Shown one piece after another: positions 14,739 to 23,033 of a DNA stretch of 34,473 nucleotides. The stretch comes from JAAFIP01 sp031367325. GTDB taxonomy: Bacteria > Pseudomonadota > Gammaproteobacteria > Burkholderiales > Burkholderiaceae_C. Within the stretch, counting starts at the first letter, position 1; each line of letters opens with the position of its first letter. A program made the translations under genes and the position numbers. The DNA is taken from the NCBI GenBank assembly GCA_031367325.1, contig JANLPQ010000002.1:1-34473 (forward strand), given 5' to 3'. The notes under the pieces were generated by a model. That model was not told the DNA's origin. It searched no databases and saw only the letters and a list, made by a program, of their open reading frames with translations.

Positions 14739-16832
14739 ATGCCCTCTTTACAAGCCAAAGCAGATCAGTTTTTAGACCGTGATCAAAGCATATTGGAATT
14801 TAACCGTCGCGTGCTGAGCTGGGCGCTCAGAGGCGACGTACCTGCGCTAGAGCGTTTGCGCTACGTGTGCATCGTGTCGTCTAATCTAGACGAATTTTTT
14901 GAAGTGCGGGCTGCGCAGCATTTGCTGGCTCTTAGGTCAGACGACCATAAGGGCCCATACAGCGTCGAATCGTTTAACCAATTGTCTGTGGGCGCGCAAC
15001 TACTAGTGGCTGAACAGTACAAGGCGTTCAATGACGCAGTTACCCCAGCGCTAGCCGCCAATGGTGTGCATGTGGTGGCGCACGGCGACCGTAATACACG
15101 CCAAAAACGTTGGGTGAAAGAGTATTTTGAGCGTGAAGTGCGCCCCTTGCTAATGCCAGTAGGGCTGGATCCTGCGCACCCTTTTCCAGTGGTGGCCAAT
15201 AAGTCACTGAATTTTATTGTCAGACTGCAAGGTAAAGACGCGTTTGGCCGTGCTAACGAAATTGCTATTGTCAAGGTACCTAGAGTGCTGCCGCGCCTGA
15301 TCCGCATGCCTAACCAGCACGGTGATGCTAATGTGTATTTGGTATCTCTTTCCAGCATTATCCGCAGTCATTTGGCCGATCTTTTTCCGGGCCGTCAGGT
15401 GTCGGAATTTTCACAGTTTCGTGTCACGCGCCATTCTGACCTATCAGTGGATGAGGAAGAGGTGAGTAATCTACGCAAAGCCCTGCGCCAAGGCTTGCAA
15501 CAGCGCCATTATGGCGAAGCAGTGCGGCTAGAGGTATCGTCAGGCTGCTCCGATTTTCTACGCCAATTTCTTACCAAGCAGTTTGATTTGCCCGATGGTG
15601 CTGTGTACCGCGTGCCAGGCCCAGTGAATTTGGTACGCTTTAACCAATTGATTGACCTGGTGGGTAAGCCCAATTTACTGTTCCCACTGTACAGGCCTGT
15701 AGCACCTCACGCCATAGCACCTAACGTTTCTATTTTTGATCAAATGCGTGAACGTGACATTTTGATCCATCAACCGTTTGAAAGCTTCGATGGCGTGATG
15801 GCTTTCCTGCGCGAGGCAGTGCGTGACCCCAAGGTGCTAGCGATCCGCCAGACTATCTACCGCACAGGTGCCCAGTCTGAGATGATGGACTTGCTAGGAG
15901 AGTCAGTACGCCTAGGCAAAGAAGTTACCGCTGTGGTGGAGCTGAAAGCCCGTTTTGATGAAGAGGCTAACATTAACTGGGCAGAAGCTTTGGAGACATT
16001 AGGTGCGCAGGTAGTGTATGGCGTAGTAGGCTTAAAAACCCACGCAAAAATGCTGTTGATAACGCGGCGTGAAGGCAAAACCTTACGCCGTTACGGTCAC
16101 CTGTCCACTGGCAACTACAACCCTGGCACTGCTAGGCTATATACCGATTTAAGTTTTTTAACCACAGATCCCAAGATTACGGGCGATATGCAGGCCGTGT
16201 TCGTACATTTGGCCAGCCAATCCAAACTACCCAAATTGCATTCGCTATGGTTAGCACCATTTCATCTACATGAGAATTTAGTAAACGCCATCCACCGGGT
16301 GGCCGATGCAAATATACACGATGACCGCAGAATTATTGCCAAGATGAATGCGTTGACAGATGAAGCAATCATGAACGCGCTGTTGTATGCGGCTAGGAAG
16401 GGCGTAAAAATCGACTTAATAGTGAGGGGTGCTTGCACATTGCCTTTAAGTGATCCCATAGTACGTGCCAACGTCGCAGTGCGTTCGATTATCGGTAGAT
16501 TTTTAGAACATTCCCGCATTTTTTACTTCCGTACAGGCGATGTAGAGGACGTTTATCTGTCGAGCGCTGATTGGATGAACCGCAACATGCTACGCCGTAT
16601 CGAGCTGGCTTGGCCTGTGCGTGATCCTTTACTCCGCAGGCGTGTGGTGGATGAATGTTTAGTCCCCTATTTGCACGACACAGCCAACGCATGGCTTATG
16701 CAGCCCGATGGACAATACCTACAAACAAAATCGGATCAACCTATCAGCGCGCAGCAAGCGCTAGCAGCGAAATACACTTTGTTAGCCAACACTAAACCTG
16801 TACAACAGGCGGAAAGTGACGCAGGCCATTAA
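14739..16832 (+). CDS. ppk: Polyphosphate kinase Ppk1
   Basis: A 697-residue polyphosphate kinase that reversibly makes polyphosphate from ATP. The N-domain opens with FLDRDQSILEFNRRVLSWA and SSNLDEFFEVR. The phosphorylated histidine is H435 in KTHAKM, the same number as in E. coli, and the second conserved histidine is H591 in LEHSRIFYF. RRYGHLSTGNYNPGTA and SSADWMNRNMLRRIE complete the two phospholipase D-like C-domains. Length matches the family. No strong ribosome site precedes the ATG. Its stop TAA shares one base with the sixA start (TAATG), so they are translationally coupled. Weak Pho-box-like units lie upstream. Confidence 0.96.
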   Translation: MPSLQAKADQFLDRDQSILEFNRRVLSWALRGDVPALERLRYVCIVSSNLDEFFEVRAAQHLLALRSDDHKGPYSVESFNQLSVGAQLLVAEQYKAFNDAVTPALAANGVHVVAHGDRNTRQKRWVKEYFEREVRPLLMPVGLDPAHPFPVVANKSLNFIVRLQGKDAFGRANEIAIVKVPRVLPRLIRMPNQHGDANVYLVSLSSIIRSHLADLFPGRQVSEFSQFRVTRHSDLSVDEEEVSNLRKALRQGLQQRHYGEAVRLEVSSGCSDFLRQFLTKQFDLPDGAVYRVPGPVNLVRFNQLIDLVGKPNLLFPLYRPVAPHAIAPNVSIFDQMRERDILIHQPFESFDGVMAFLREAVRDPKVLAIRQTIYRTGAQSEMMDLLGESVRLGKEVTAVVELKARFDEEANINWAEALETLGAQVVYGVVGLKTHAKMLLITRREGKTLRRYGHLSTGNYNPGTARLYTDLSFLTTDPKITGDMQAVFVHLASQSKLPKLHSLWLAPFHLHENLVNAIHRVADANIHDDRRIIAKMNALTDEAIMNALLYAARKGVKIDLIVRGACTLPLSDPIVRANVAVRSIIGRFLEHSRIFYFRTGDVEDVYLSSADWMNRNMLRRIELAWPVRDPLLRRRVVDECLVPYLHDTANAWLMQPDGQYLQTKSDQPISAQQALAAKYTLLANTKPVQQAESDAGH

Positions 16833-17302
16833 TGGACTTACTATTGTGGCGCCACGCCGAAGCGTTTGATATTGCACCTGACAGTCCTGCAATAGAGGAT
16901 TTAGCGCGAGAATTGACTCCGCGTGGCATCAAGCAAGCTGCACGCATGGCGTCCTGGCTAGACAAGCAGTTGCCCGAGGGCACCAAAATCTACAGTAGCA
17001 ACGCAGTGCGCGCAGATCAAACAGCCAAAGCATTGCAACGTAGATATAAGATTAAAGCCGAGCTTCAGCCAGGTGCAAGCTGCGTGCAACTACTTGAGCT
17101 GGCGCAATGGCCTCAAAGCGAAAGCCCCGTATTGCTGATAGGCCATCAACCTAGTTTGGGTGCAGTCATTGCGCACCTCTTGGGGTTACAAGAAAGTAGC
17201 TGCGCTGTCAAAAAAGGTGCGGTGTGGTGGCTGCGTACACGCCAGCGCGAGAGCGTGTTGCAAACTGTGCTGGTAACTGTACAAACACCTGAATATCTTT
17301 AG
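16832..17302 (+). CDS. sixA: SixA-type histidine phosphatase
   Basis: A 156-residue cytoplasmic protein of the histidine phosphatase superfamily. The nucleophile is H8 in RHAEA, and the second catalytic histidine is H105 in IGHQPSLG. The usual SSPxxRAxQT motif is present as SSNAVRADQT (55-64), with Asn replacing Pro. SixA proteins remove phosphate from phosphohistidine on signalling proteins. In Burkholderiales the gene is often next to ppk, as here, where the start overlaps the ppk stop by one base. Since Ppk carries a phosphohistidine, the pairing invites a regulatory reading, but that is inference. It converges with ppx across 27 bases without a visible terminator. Confidence 0.85.
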   Translation: MDLLLWRHAEAFDIAPDSPAIEDLARELTPRGIKQAARMASWLDKQLPEGTKIYSSNAVRADQTAKALQRRYKIKAELQPGASCVQLLELAQWPQSESPVLLIGHQPSLGAVIAHLLGLQESSCAVKKGAVWWLRTRQRESVLQTVLVTVQTPEYL

Positions 17303-17329
17303 CACAGCGGTGCATGATTGCGGATACGC

Positions 17330-18841
17330 TCATGTTTTAATAAGTATGGTTAAAGGTACTCCTACTTTAGCCCAGCCAGCAGATTCCTCGTACAGCAAAT
17401 GGGTTGACTGCGGGTAAGACTTTTGCCACGCTGGCGTCATCGACAATCTAAATCCAGTGTTGGTCGCCTGCAGCTGGATGCCTTGCATATCAGGTGCGCG
17501 CCGTGCATGGCACAAAATGATCGCCAAACGCAAAGCCATAAGTTGCAACAAAAAATCTGCATCCTCCAAGGTCTCGCTGAGCTTTTTCAGTTTACCCCTG
17601 TGCCCGTAGACTAATTGGCTGAGGCGATGTAGTTCGTGTTGTGCAAAGCCAGGCGCATCTGCATTGTCCAAAATATACGCACCATGCTTATGGTAGTCCG
17701 TATGTGAAATACGTGCCCCTATTTCGTGGACTTGCGCCGCCCAGCGTGCCTTGCGCAACAGCCGTTCTCGGTGGGCTTGGGGTATGTTTTGCGCTTGCGT
17801 AACGTCTTGCAACAAGCTAGTAAGTAGCAGGGCAGTAGTGGCGCCTACGCGTTCGCTATGCGCAGCATCTACGGCAAATTTAGTGGCTAGCCTTGAAATA
17901 CTGGCAGCACGTACATCGGTGCTTGTAGCTTGTCTGTCCAGTAAATCGAAAAGCAAACCATGACGCAAAGCACCTTCGGCAACGATCAATTCAGACAGGT
18001 CTAGTAAATCAAATAAGGATCGCAAAATAGCTATACCACCACCTATGACTGCGCGCCGGTCCTCTTTCAGACCCTCCATGGCGACTTTATCGATATGCCC
18101 TGAGCGCAGCAACTCTTCATATAACCACTGCAACCCCTCGCGTGTAATGCTGCCTGCAGGATAGCCTTTAGCTGACAAAATATCTGCCACTGCCCCTACA
18201 GTGCCCGACGCGCCATAAGCAATGTCCCAGTGTGTTGCGCTGAATCCGCCGACGGCCTCATCCAAAATAGCTTGTGCAGCAATTTGTGCGCGTTCAAAAT
18301 TAGCTGTGGTCAATCTACCGCTGTCAAAATATTTCATAGACCAAGCCACGCTGCCTAAGCGGTACGACTCTGTACGTTGCGATCCATAGCCTTGACCTAA
18401 AATTAGCTCAGTAGAGCGTCCACCAATGTCGATGACTAAACGCCGTTCTGCCGACTGTGGCAGCAGGTGCGCGACACCTACGTAAATTAAACGCGCTTCT
18501 TCGCGGCCAGAAATAACATCAATTGGAAAACCTAGCAACTGATTAGCTTGGGTGATAAAAACATCGCGATTGCGCGCCTCGCGCAAGGTTTGCGTGGCAA
18601 CTGCACGTACCTGACTGCGCTTGAACCCACCTAAACGTTCAGAAAATCGCGCCAAGCAGTCCCAGCCGCGCTGCATGGCATCGGCCGATAAATTTCGCTC
18701 ATCATCTAAACCGTTACCTTGGCGGACGGTTTCTTTGATGTATTCGACGCGTTGAACGTGGCCGTGGTCTAGGCGACCTATTTCGAGTCTAAAGCTGTTG
18801 GAGCCAAGGTCAATGGCTGCGAGAAGTGTGCCGTCTTGCAT
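17330..18841 (-). CDS. ppx: Exopolyphosphatase Ppx/GppA family
   Basis: A 503-residue enzyme that removes terminal phosphates from polyphosphate. The ATG at 18841 (MQDGTLLAAIDLGSNSFRLE) is preferred; the 22-codon extension upstream has no family character. The ASKHA phosphate loops are DLGSNSFRL (11-19) and VIDIGGRSTELILG at about 137-150. The C-terminal half is HD-like helical, with VHEIGARISHTDYHKHGAYI, as in full-length Ppx. It faces ppk-sixA convergently, opposite in activity to Ppk. Upstream on the same strand, at 82 and 69-base spacings, are the binding-protein and FAS1 genes, so a longer transcript from the Pho-box-bearing FAS1 promoter is possible. Confidence 0.94.
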   Translation of the reverse strand: MQDGTLLAAIDLGSNSFRLEIGRLDHGHVQRVEYIKETVRQGNGLDDERNLSADAMQRGWDCLARFSERLGGFKRSQVRAVATQTLREARNRDVFITQANQLLGFPIDVISGREEARLIYVGVAHLLPQSAERRLVIDIGGRSTELILGQGYGSQRTESYRLGSVAWSMKYFDSGRLTTANFERAQIAAQAILDEAVGGFSATHWDIAYGASGTVGAVADILSAKGYPAGSITREGLQWLYEELLRSGHIDKVAMEGLKEDRRAVIGGGIAILRSLFDLLDLSELIVAEGALRHGLLFDLLDRQATSTDVRAASISRLATKFAVDAAHSERVGATTALLLTSLLQDVTQAQNIPQAHRERLLRKARWAAQVHEIGARISHTDYHKHGAYILDNADAPGFAQHELHRLSQLVYGHRGKLKKLSETLEDADFLLQLMALRLAIILCHARRAPDMQGIQLQATNTGFRLSMTPAWQKSYPQSTHLLYEESAGWAKVGVPLTILIKT

Positions 18842-18923
18842 GGGTTCTTGTGATAATTTTCTGCAAGCATAGCACTGGCCACTAGTGTCCGGCGACCACA
18901 CGCCCACAATTCGATGTAAACCG

Positions 18924-20159
18924 CTACCCTATAACGCGCCCATCTGCGCCCAGCATGCTTTGGGTGACGTATACAGACGTACGCCACTGCGCTTCAAAAG
19001 CGACTCTGAAACCACCTATATCCATATTCTGACGTCGTGTAAATGCATCAAGTACAGAGCCACGGTTCACAGGACCATCGATAGCCTCTATAACCTCATA
19101 CGTGTAGCATGCAGCAATAAAACCGGCTAAGCTTAATGACACTGGTGGCTCATCATAGAGTTGTGTTAGTACTCTACGGTAGTCGCGCACTACAGGTAAT
19201 GCAGCGCTGACGAGCGGGACCGCTTGCGTAGCAATGACAGGTGTGTTGCGGGTGCCACCCATTTGTTGCAAAACTTGCAAATTCACATCTGCTAAAGCTA
19301 TAACATAGCGTTGGCGCAATTGTTTATCTAAGATTTGCGTAAACTGCGCCAATTCTGGTGTGCCGCCAATAAACAGCACTATGGCTGAGTTGCTTAAGCC
19401 GATGGGCTGACCTGCTTTGAGCAGGTCAGCTAGCAAGGCAACTTCTTGCAAACGCAAGCTCAATTTTTGCGCTAAGCGTTGAATGTCAGATAAGTTTTTT
19501 TGGCGGTCTTCTTGAGATGCGAACACCACGTCCAAACTGCTAACGTTAAGGTTAGATAAAGATTTCAACGCGTGAGAAATTTGTTCTTCACGATTGGAAA
19601 ATATAGCAAAAGTCTGGGGCGCCGTCTCAACACTGCTGTTTTGCTGCCATGGTGCAACGTTCGCTAGATTTGATTTCCCGCTGCGCATCAACGCATTTAA
19701 CTGAGTAGACAATGAATCTGCTACACATCCCGACATAACTATGCACGAAGGATTGTTTTGTACCTGATCCCAAGCAGCTTTTACGCTTTGCGCACTGCCA
19801 TCAATCTCAATTGCCAAGTGTGTGACGCTACGGCCACGTATGCCACCGCGTGCATTGATGTCTTGCCAAGCAGCACGACTACCCACTAAAAAGTCTTTGG
19901 ATACGTCTTGCTGTGACAAGGATACGTCTACTATTTGCGCTACTGTCACGGGTGGTGCTAAATTTGTGGCGCGCTTGGTTTGGGCCTCTGCAGGCTGTGA
20001 TGGCCATCCCAACGCCGATAGTATTACAGGAGCCGCAGCCGCCAAGCGCGTACTGCGCACAAAAAACTGACGACGCTGGCGTAGAAACTCATCTGTAGTC
20101 AGCTCTAAGGACCAGAATTTTTGAGTAAGGGCTAACAAATTTTTTACTATTATTTTCAT
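18924..20159 (-). CDS. Orphan periplasmic binding protein (type I, branched-chain amino acid type)
   Basis: A predicted 411-residue exported binding protein of the Leu/Ile/Val-type fold. A Tat-like signal, RRQFF at about residue 30 followed by an Ala-rich hydrophobic run ending AEAQ, lies some 25 residues in from the ATG, so the real start may be internal. The mature part begins VTVAQIVDVSLSQQDVSKDF; the segment GSRAAWQDINARGGIRGR matches the family's GxxxYFxxxNAxGGxxGR motif. No permease or ATPase gene accompanies it. It lies between a Pho-box-preceded FAS1 gene and ppx, all on the minus strand, so a role in phosphate stress is possible. The annotated ATG and next six codons lie in a dispersed-repeat remnant. 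Ligand unknown. Confidence 0.78.
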   Translation of the reverse strand: MKIIVKNLLALTQKFWSLELTTDEFLRQRRQFFVRSTRLAAAAPVILSALGWPSQPAEAQTKRATNLAPPVTVAQIVDVSLSQQDVSKDFLVGSRAAWQDINARGGIRGRSVTHLAIEIDGSAQSVKAAWDQVQNNPSCIVMSGCVADSLSTQLNALMRSGKSNLANVAPWQQNSSVETAPQTFAIFSNREEQISHALKSLSNLNVSSLDVVFASQEDRQKNLSDIQRLAQKLSLRLQEVALLADLLKAGQPIGLSNSAIVLFIGGTPELAQFTQILDKQLRQRYVIALADVNLQVLQQMGGTRNTPVIATQAVPLVSAALPVVRDYRRVLTQLYDEPPVSLSLAGFIAACYTYEVIEAIDGPVNRGSVLDAFTRRQNMDIGGFRVAFEAQWRTSVYVTQSMLGADGRVIG

Positions 20160-20195
20160 AGCTGGTTGAGCAGTATATTAGGCTTAGAAAGGTGA
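20147..20195 (+). repeat. Degraded dispersed repeat (copy F) at the start of the binding-protein gene
   Basis: CTATTATTTTC followed by ATAGCTGGTTGAGCAG (20158-20173) and a TTAGAAAGG end match the layout of the intact copies with several changes. The presumed start codon of the minus-strand gene (20159-20157) falls in it. Confidence 0.6.
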
Positions 20196-20228
20196 TTAGT
20201 AAGTTTATTTGAGTCCCTGTTGATTCGA

Positions 20229-20729
20229 TTAGCGGCGCACTGGTGGCATGAGTACGCGGTCCACTATGTGCACTACACCGTTGGTGGCACTGACGTCTGC
20301 GGTTTTCACAACTGCGTCTTCCACTGTGACGTAGTTACCTGCTTTGGACAAACCTATATTGGAACCGTTGACAGTTTTAATGGAACTTGTTTTAACGTCT
20401 GCTGCCATGGCTACGGTGGGTATCACATGAAAAGTCAAAACTTCGGTCAGTTTCGCAGGGTTGGCTGTCAACTCGTCTAAAGTTTTTTGAGGCACAGCTT
20501 TGAACGCCTCGTTATCAGGTGCAAACACCGTAAAACTGCCTGTGCCATTCAAAGTGCTAGTCAAACCTGCTTTGGTTATTAAACCGCTTAAAGTGCTGAG
20601 ATCGGGGTTGTTGGCTATCGTTGTGGCTATGGGTTGTGTAGCAGGAAGACTGGCACAGCCAGTAACAGCTAGTAGGCCTGCTACAAAGAAAAATGATAAA
20701 GAACTGCGGATAAAGGCGGTTAGGCGCAT
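20229..20729 (-). CDS. Fasciclin (FAS1) domain lipoprotein
   Basis: A 166-residue exported lipoprotein. The signal peptide ends in a lipobox, AVTGC at residues 21-25, so the mature protein would be anchored by Cys25. The rest is one FAS1 domain: DLSTLSGLITKAGLTSTL, FTVFAPDNEAFKAVP (the H1 box), LTFHVIP and NGVVHIVDRVLMPP (the H2 box). FAS1 domains serve in adhesion and matrix binding. GAGGT lies seven bases before the ATG. It is divergent from pstS, and the 242-base spacer holds a Pho box in its orientation, so phosphate-limited expression is likely. The binding-protein gene follows 69 bases downstream. What a FAS1 lipoprotein does in phosphate stress is unknown. Confidence 0.9.
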   Translation of the reverse strand: MRLTAFIRSSLSFFFVAGLLAVTGCASLPATQPIATTIANNPDLSTLSGLITKAGLTSTLNGTGSFTVFAPDNEAFKAVPQKTLDELTANPAKLTEVLTFHVIPTVAMAADVKTSSIKTVNGSNIGLSKAGNYVTVEDAVVKTADVSATNGVVHIVDRVLMPPVRR

Positions 20730-20840
20730 AAAGTTACCTCAATAAATAAATTATTACAAATTCAGCTAAATATTGCATATGTATTTAGGCTGAAGTGCAC
20801 TTAATTTAAACGCTGAATGTGACCAAGTCATGAATAAAAA

Positions 20841-20858
20841 ATGACATAGCGATGACAA
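20841..20858 (-). promoter_or_regulatory. Pho box oriented towards the FAS1 gene
   Basis: On the minus strand the units TTGTCAT and ATGTCAT are separated by four bases (CGCT), an excellent match to CTGTCAT-N4-CTGTCAT. Read on the plus strand the match is poorer, so it points to the FAS1 gene. A TATTCA-like -10 follows about four bases later, closer than ideal. Confidence 0.65.
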
Positions 20859-20881
20859 CTCAGATATGCTGCACTGGGGTT

Positions 20882-20915
20882 TTGTCACATAGTTGTCACA
20901 GTAAGGTTCTATATT
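20882..20915 (+). promoter_or_regulatory. Pho box and -10 of pstS
   Basis: TTGTCAC (20882-20888), a four-base spacer ATAG, and TTGTCAC (20893-20899) form a near-perfect PhoB site. TATATT at 20910-20915 lies ten bases further, the arrangement of Pho promoters in which the box replaces the -35. Confidence 0.88.
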
Positions 20916-20971
20916 TAACGCATATCAGACACACCACTTTTGGTATTCACTTTTGATAAGGCGAAAATATA

Positions 20972-22006
20972 ATGCGATACACAACTAAGTTGACTTTGGC
21001 TGCTGCGAGCAGCATTTTTGTTATGGGCGTATCTTTTGCGCAAGACATTACGGGCGCTGGCGCTAGTTTCCCGGCACCGTTATATGCAAAGTGGGCCTCG
21101 GAGTACAACAAATCTACGGGTGTAAAAATCAACTACCAGTCCGTAGGCTCTGGCGCAGGAATGCGGCAAATCGAAGCTAAAACGGTTGATTTCGGTGCCT
21201 CTGATGCGCCCCTGAAAGATGAAGAACTAAAGGCTAAAAACCTAGTGCAATTTCCCACCGTTATTGGTGGGGTAGTTCCGGTGGTCAATATAAAAGGCCT
21301 AGCGCCAGGTCAGTTAAAGTTAACTGGACAAGTGCTGGGTGATATTTATTTGGGAAAAATAAGTAAGTGGTCTGATCCGGCGATCAAGTCGTTGAATCCA
21401 ACACTTGCGTTACCTGATGCTGCGATCTCGCAAGTGCGCCGCGCCGATGGTTCTGGCACCAGCTTTATTTTCACTAATTATTTGTCCAAAGTTAATGCTG
21501 AGTGGAAAAGTAAAGTGGGCGAGGGCACAGCGGTAAATTGGCCCACGGGAGCCGGTGGCAAAGGCAACGAAGGCGTAGCCGCGTTTGTGGGGCGCTTGCC
21601 TAACTCGATAGGATATGTGGAATACGCGTATGTAAAGCAAAACAAAATGGTCTTTGTCCAAATCCAAAACCAAAGTGGTGTTTATGTGTCCCCCGATGAC
21701 AGCGCCTTCAAGGCAGCTGCAGCGGGTGCTGACTGGAGCAAGACCTTCTATCAAATTTTGACCAACCAGCCCGGCAAAGATTCCTGGCCCATCAGTGGTG
21801 CTACATTCATCATGATGCAGAAAACCCAAGACAAACCAGCTAACGCTACTGCAGCGTTGAAATTCTTTACTTGGGCCTATGCAAATGGAGGAAAGATGGC
21901 TGACGATTTGGACTACGTGCCCATGCCAGACAATGTCATCGGTGCTATTGAAAAAGCTTGGGGCGACATCAAGGATGCTTCAGGTAAACAAGTGGCATTC
22001 AAATGA
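20972..22006 (+). CDS. pstS: Phosphate ABC transporter periplasmic binding protein PstS
   Basis: A 344-residue high-affinity phosphate-binding protein. A Sec signal peptide ends at about residue 23 (VSFA before QDITGAG). Phosphate-binding loops are recognisable: GAGASFPAPLY at the mature start, SVGSGAG near 57, DFGASDAPL near 73 and RRADGSGTSFIFTNYL near 155. The C-terminal DLDYVPMPDNV segment is typical. AAGG lies 8-9 bases before the ATG. It heads pstSCAB-phoU-phoBR and has a strong Pho box upstream. A stem-loop follows its stop, which should raise pstS message above that of the permease genes. Confidence 0.97.
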   Translation: MRYTTKLTLAAASSIFVMGVSFAQDITGAGASFPAPLYAKWASEYNKSTGVKINYQSVGSGAGMRQIEAKTVDFGASDAPLKDEELKAKNLVQFPTVIGGVVPVVNIKGLAPGQLKLTGQVLGDIYLGKISKWSDPAIKSLNPTLALPDAAISQVRRADGSGTSFIFTNYLSKVNAEWKSKVGEGTAVNWPTGAGGKGNEGVAAFVGRLPNSIGYVEYAYVKQNKMVFVQIQNQSGVYVSPDDSAFKAAAAGADWSKTFYQILTNQPGKDSWPISGATFIMMQKTQDKPANATAALKFFTWAYANGGKMADDLDYVPMPDNVIGAIEKAWGDIKDASGKQVAFK

Positions 22007-22016
22007 TAGCTAACTT

Positions 22017-22044
22017 GGCTTCACTTCTGATTAGTAGTGAGGCC
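22017..22044 (+). promoter_or_regulatory. Intercistronic stem-loop between pstS and pstC
   Basis: GGCTTCACT (22017-22025) pairs with AGTGAGGCC (22036-22044), giving nine pairs including one G-T, with a ten-base loop. There is no long T run, so it is more likely a partial terminator or message-end stabiliser than a full stop. Confidence 0.6.
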
Positions 22045-22070
22045 ATATTTAATGCAAGATGGTTTGATAT

Positions 22071-23033
22071 ATGACTACAATAAGCGCCCACAAATCCTCT
22101 TCGTTTGCGGGACTAGATCGTTTTTTTGCGTGGACTGCTCAAGGTGCTGCGTACCTAACGCTGGCGCTTTTAATGGGTATTCTTTTATCGTTGGTATTTG
22201 GTGCATGGCCTGCGATTGAAAAGTATGGGTTAGGATTTTTAACTAGCAGCACATGGGACCCCGTTAAAAACGAGTATGGCGGCTTGGTGATGATTTATGG
22301 CACGGTGTCAACATCACTCATTGCTTTGTTGATTGCAGTGCCCGTGAGCTTCGGTATCGCACTTTTCCTGACAGAATTATCCCCAGCTTGGCTTAAACGG
22401 CCTTTGGGTACAGCCATTGAATTGTTGGCGGCTGTCCCCTCTATTGTCTACGGCATGTGGGGTCTGCTTGTATTTGGTCCTATCCTTGCCACCTATGTGC
22501 AGCAGCCTTTGCAGGCAGCTTTCTCGGACGTGCCTGTGATTGGGGCTTTAGTGTCTGGTCCGCCAGTAGGTATTGGAATCTTAAGTGCGGGCATCATATT
22601 GGCTATTATGATCATCCCGTTCATAGCATCAGTGATGCGCGATGTGTTTGAAGTCACCCCGCCGCTGCTAAAAGAATCAGCTTACGGACTAGGCTCTACG
22701 ACATGGGAAGTAATGTGGAAAGTAGTTTTGCCTTATACCAAAGCGGGTGTAGTGGGCGGCATTATGTTAGGGCTAGGCAGGGCTATCGGAGAAACGATGG
22801 CGATTACCTTTGTCATTGGCAATATGAACCAGCTCGATTCGATTAGCTTATTTCAAGCTGCGAATAGTATTACATCTGCGCTAGCGAATGAGTTTGCAGA
22901 AGCTGGTGAAGGCCTGCACCAAGCATCTTTGATCTACCTCGGATTAGTGCTCTTTTTCATTACATTTATAGTGCTGTCTTTGTCAAAATTATTGCTGTCG
23001 CAACTTAAGAAATCAGAAGGTACGGCATCATGA
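22071..23033 (+). CDS. pstC: Phosphate ABC transporter permease PstC
   Basis: A 320-residue inner-membrane permease with about six helices, starting at 27-55 and ending at 285-308. The phosphate-permease hallmarks are FLTSSTWDPVKNEYGG in the first periplasmic loop, AAVPSIVYGMWGL, and the ATPase-contacting loop KESAYGLGSTTWEVMWKVVLP followed by GLGRAIGETMAI. It pairs with PstA. The stop overlaps the pstA start by four bases (ATGA). The ATG at 22071 lies 64 bases after pstS, past a stem-loop, with no clear ribosome site. Confidence 0.96.
   Translation: MTTISAHKSSSFAGLDRFFAWTAQGAAYLTLALLMGILLSLVFGAWPAIEKYGLGFLTSSTWDPVKNEYGGLVMIYGTVSTSLIALLIAVPVSFGIALFLTELSPAWLKRPLGTAIELLAAVPSIVYGMWGLLVFGPILATYVQQPLQAAFSDVPVIGALVSGPPVGIGILSAGIILAIMIIPFIASVMRDVFEVTPPLLKESAYGLGSTTWEVMWKVVLPYTKAGVVGGIMLGLGRAIGETMAITFVIGNMNQLDSISLFQAANSITSALANEFAEAGEGLHQASLIYLGLVLFFITFIVLSLSKLLLSQLKKSEGTAS

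Noticed and set aside
21410..21829. A 139-codon open frame on the minus strand
   Set aside because: It lies entirely within pstS, which is certain; composition is that of a shadow frame.
22007..22050. A degraded dispersed-repeat copy between pstS and pstC
   Set aside because: ATAGCT and GAGGCC are shared, but the nine-pair stem explains the stretch better.
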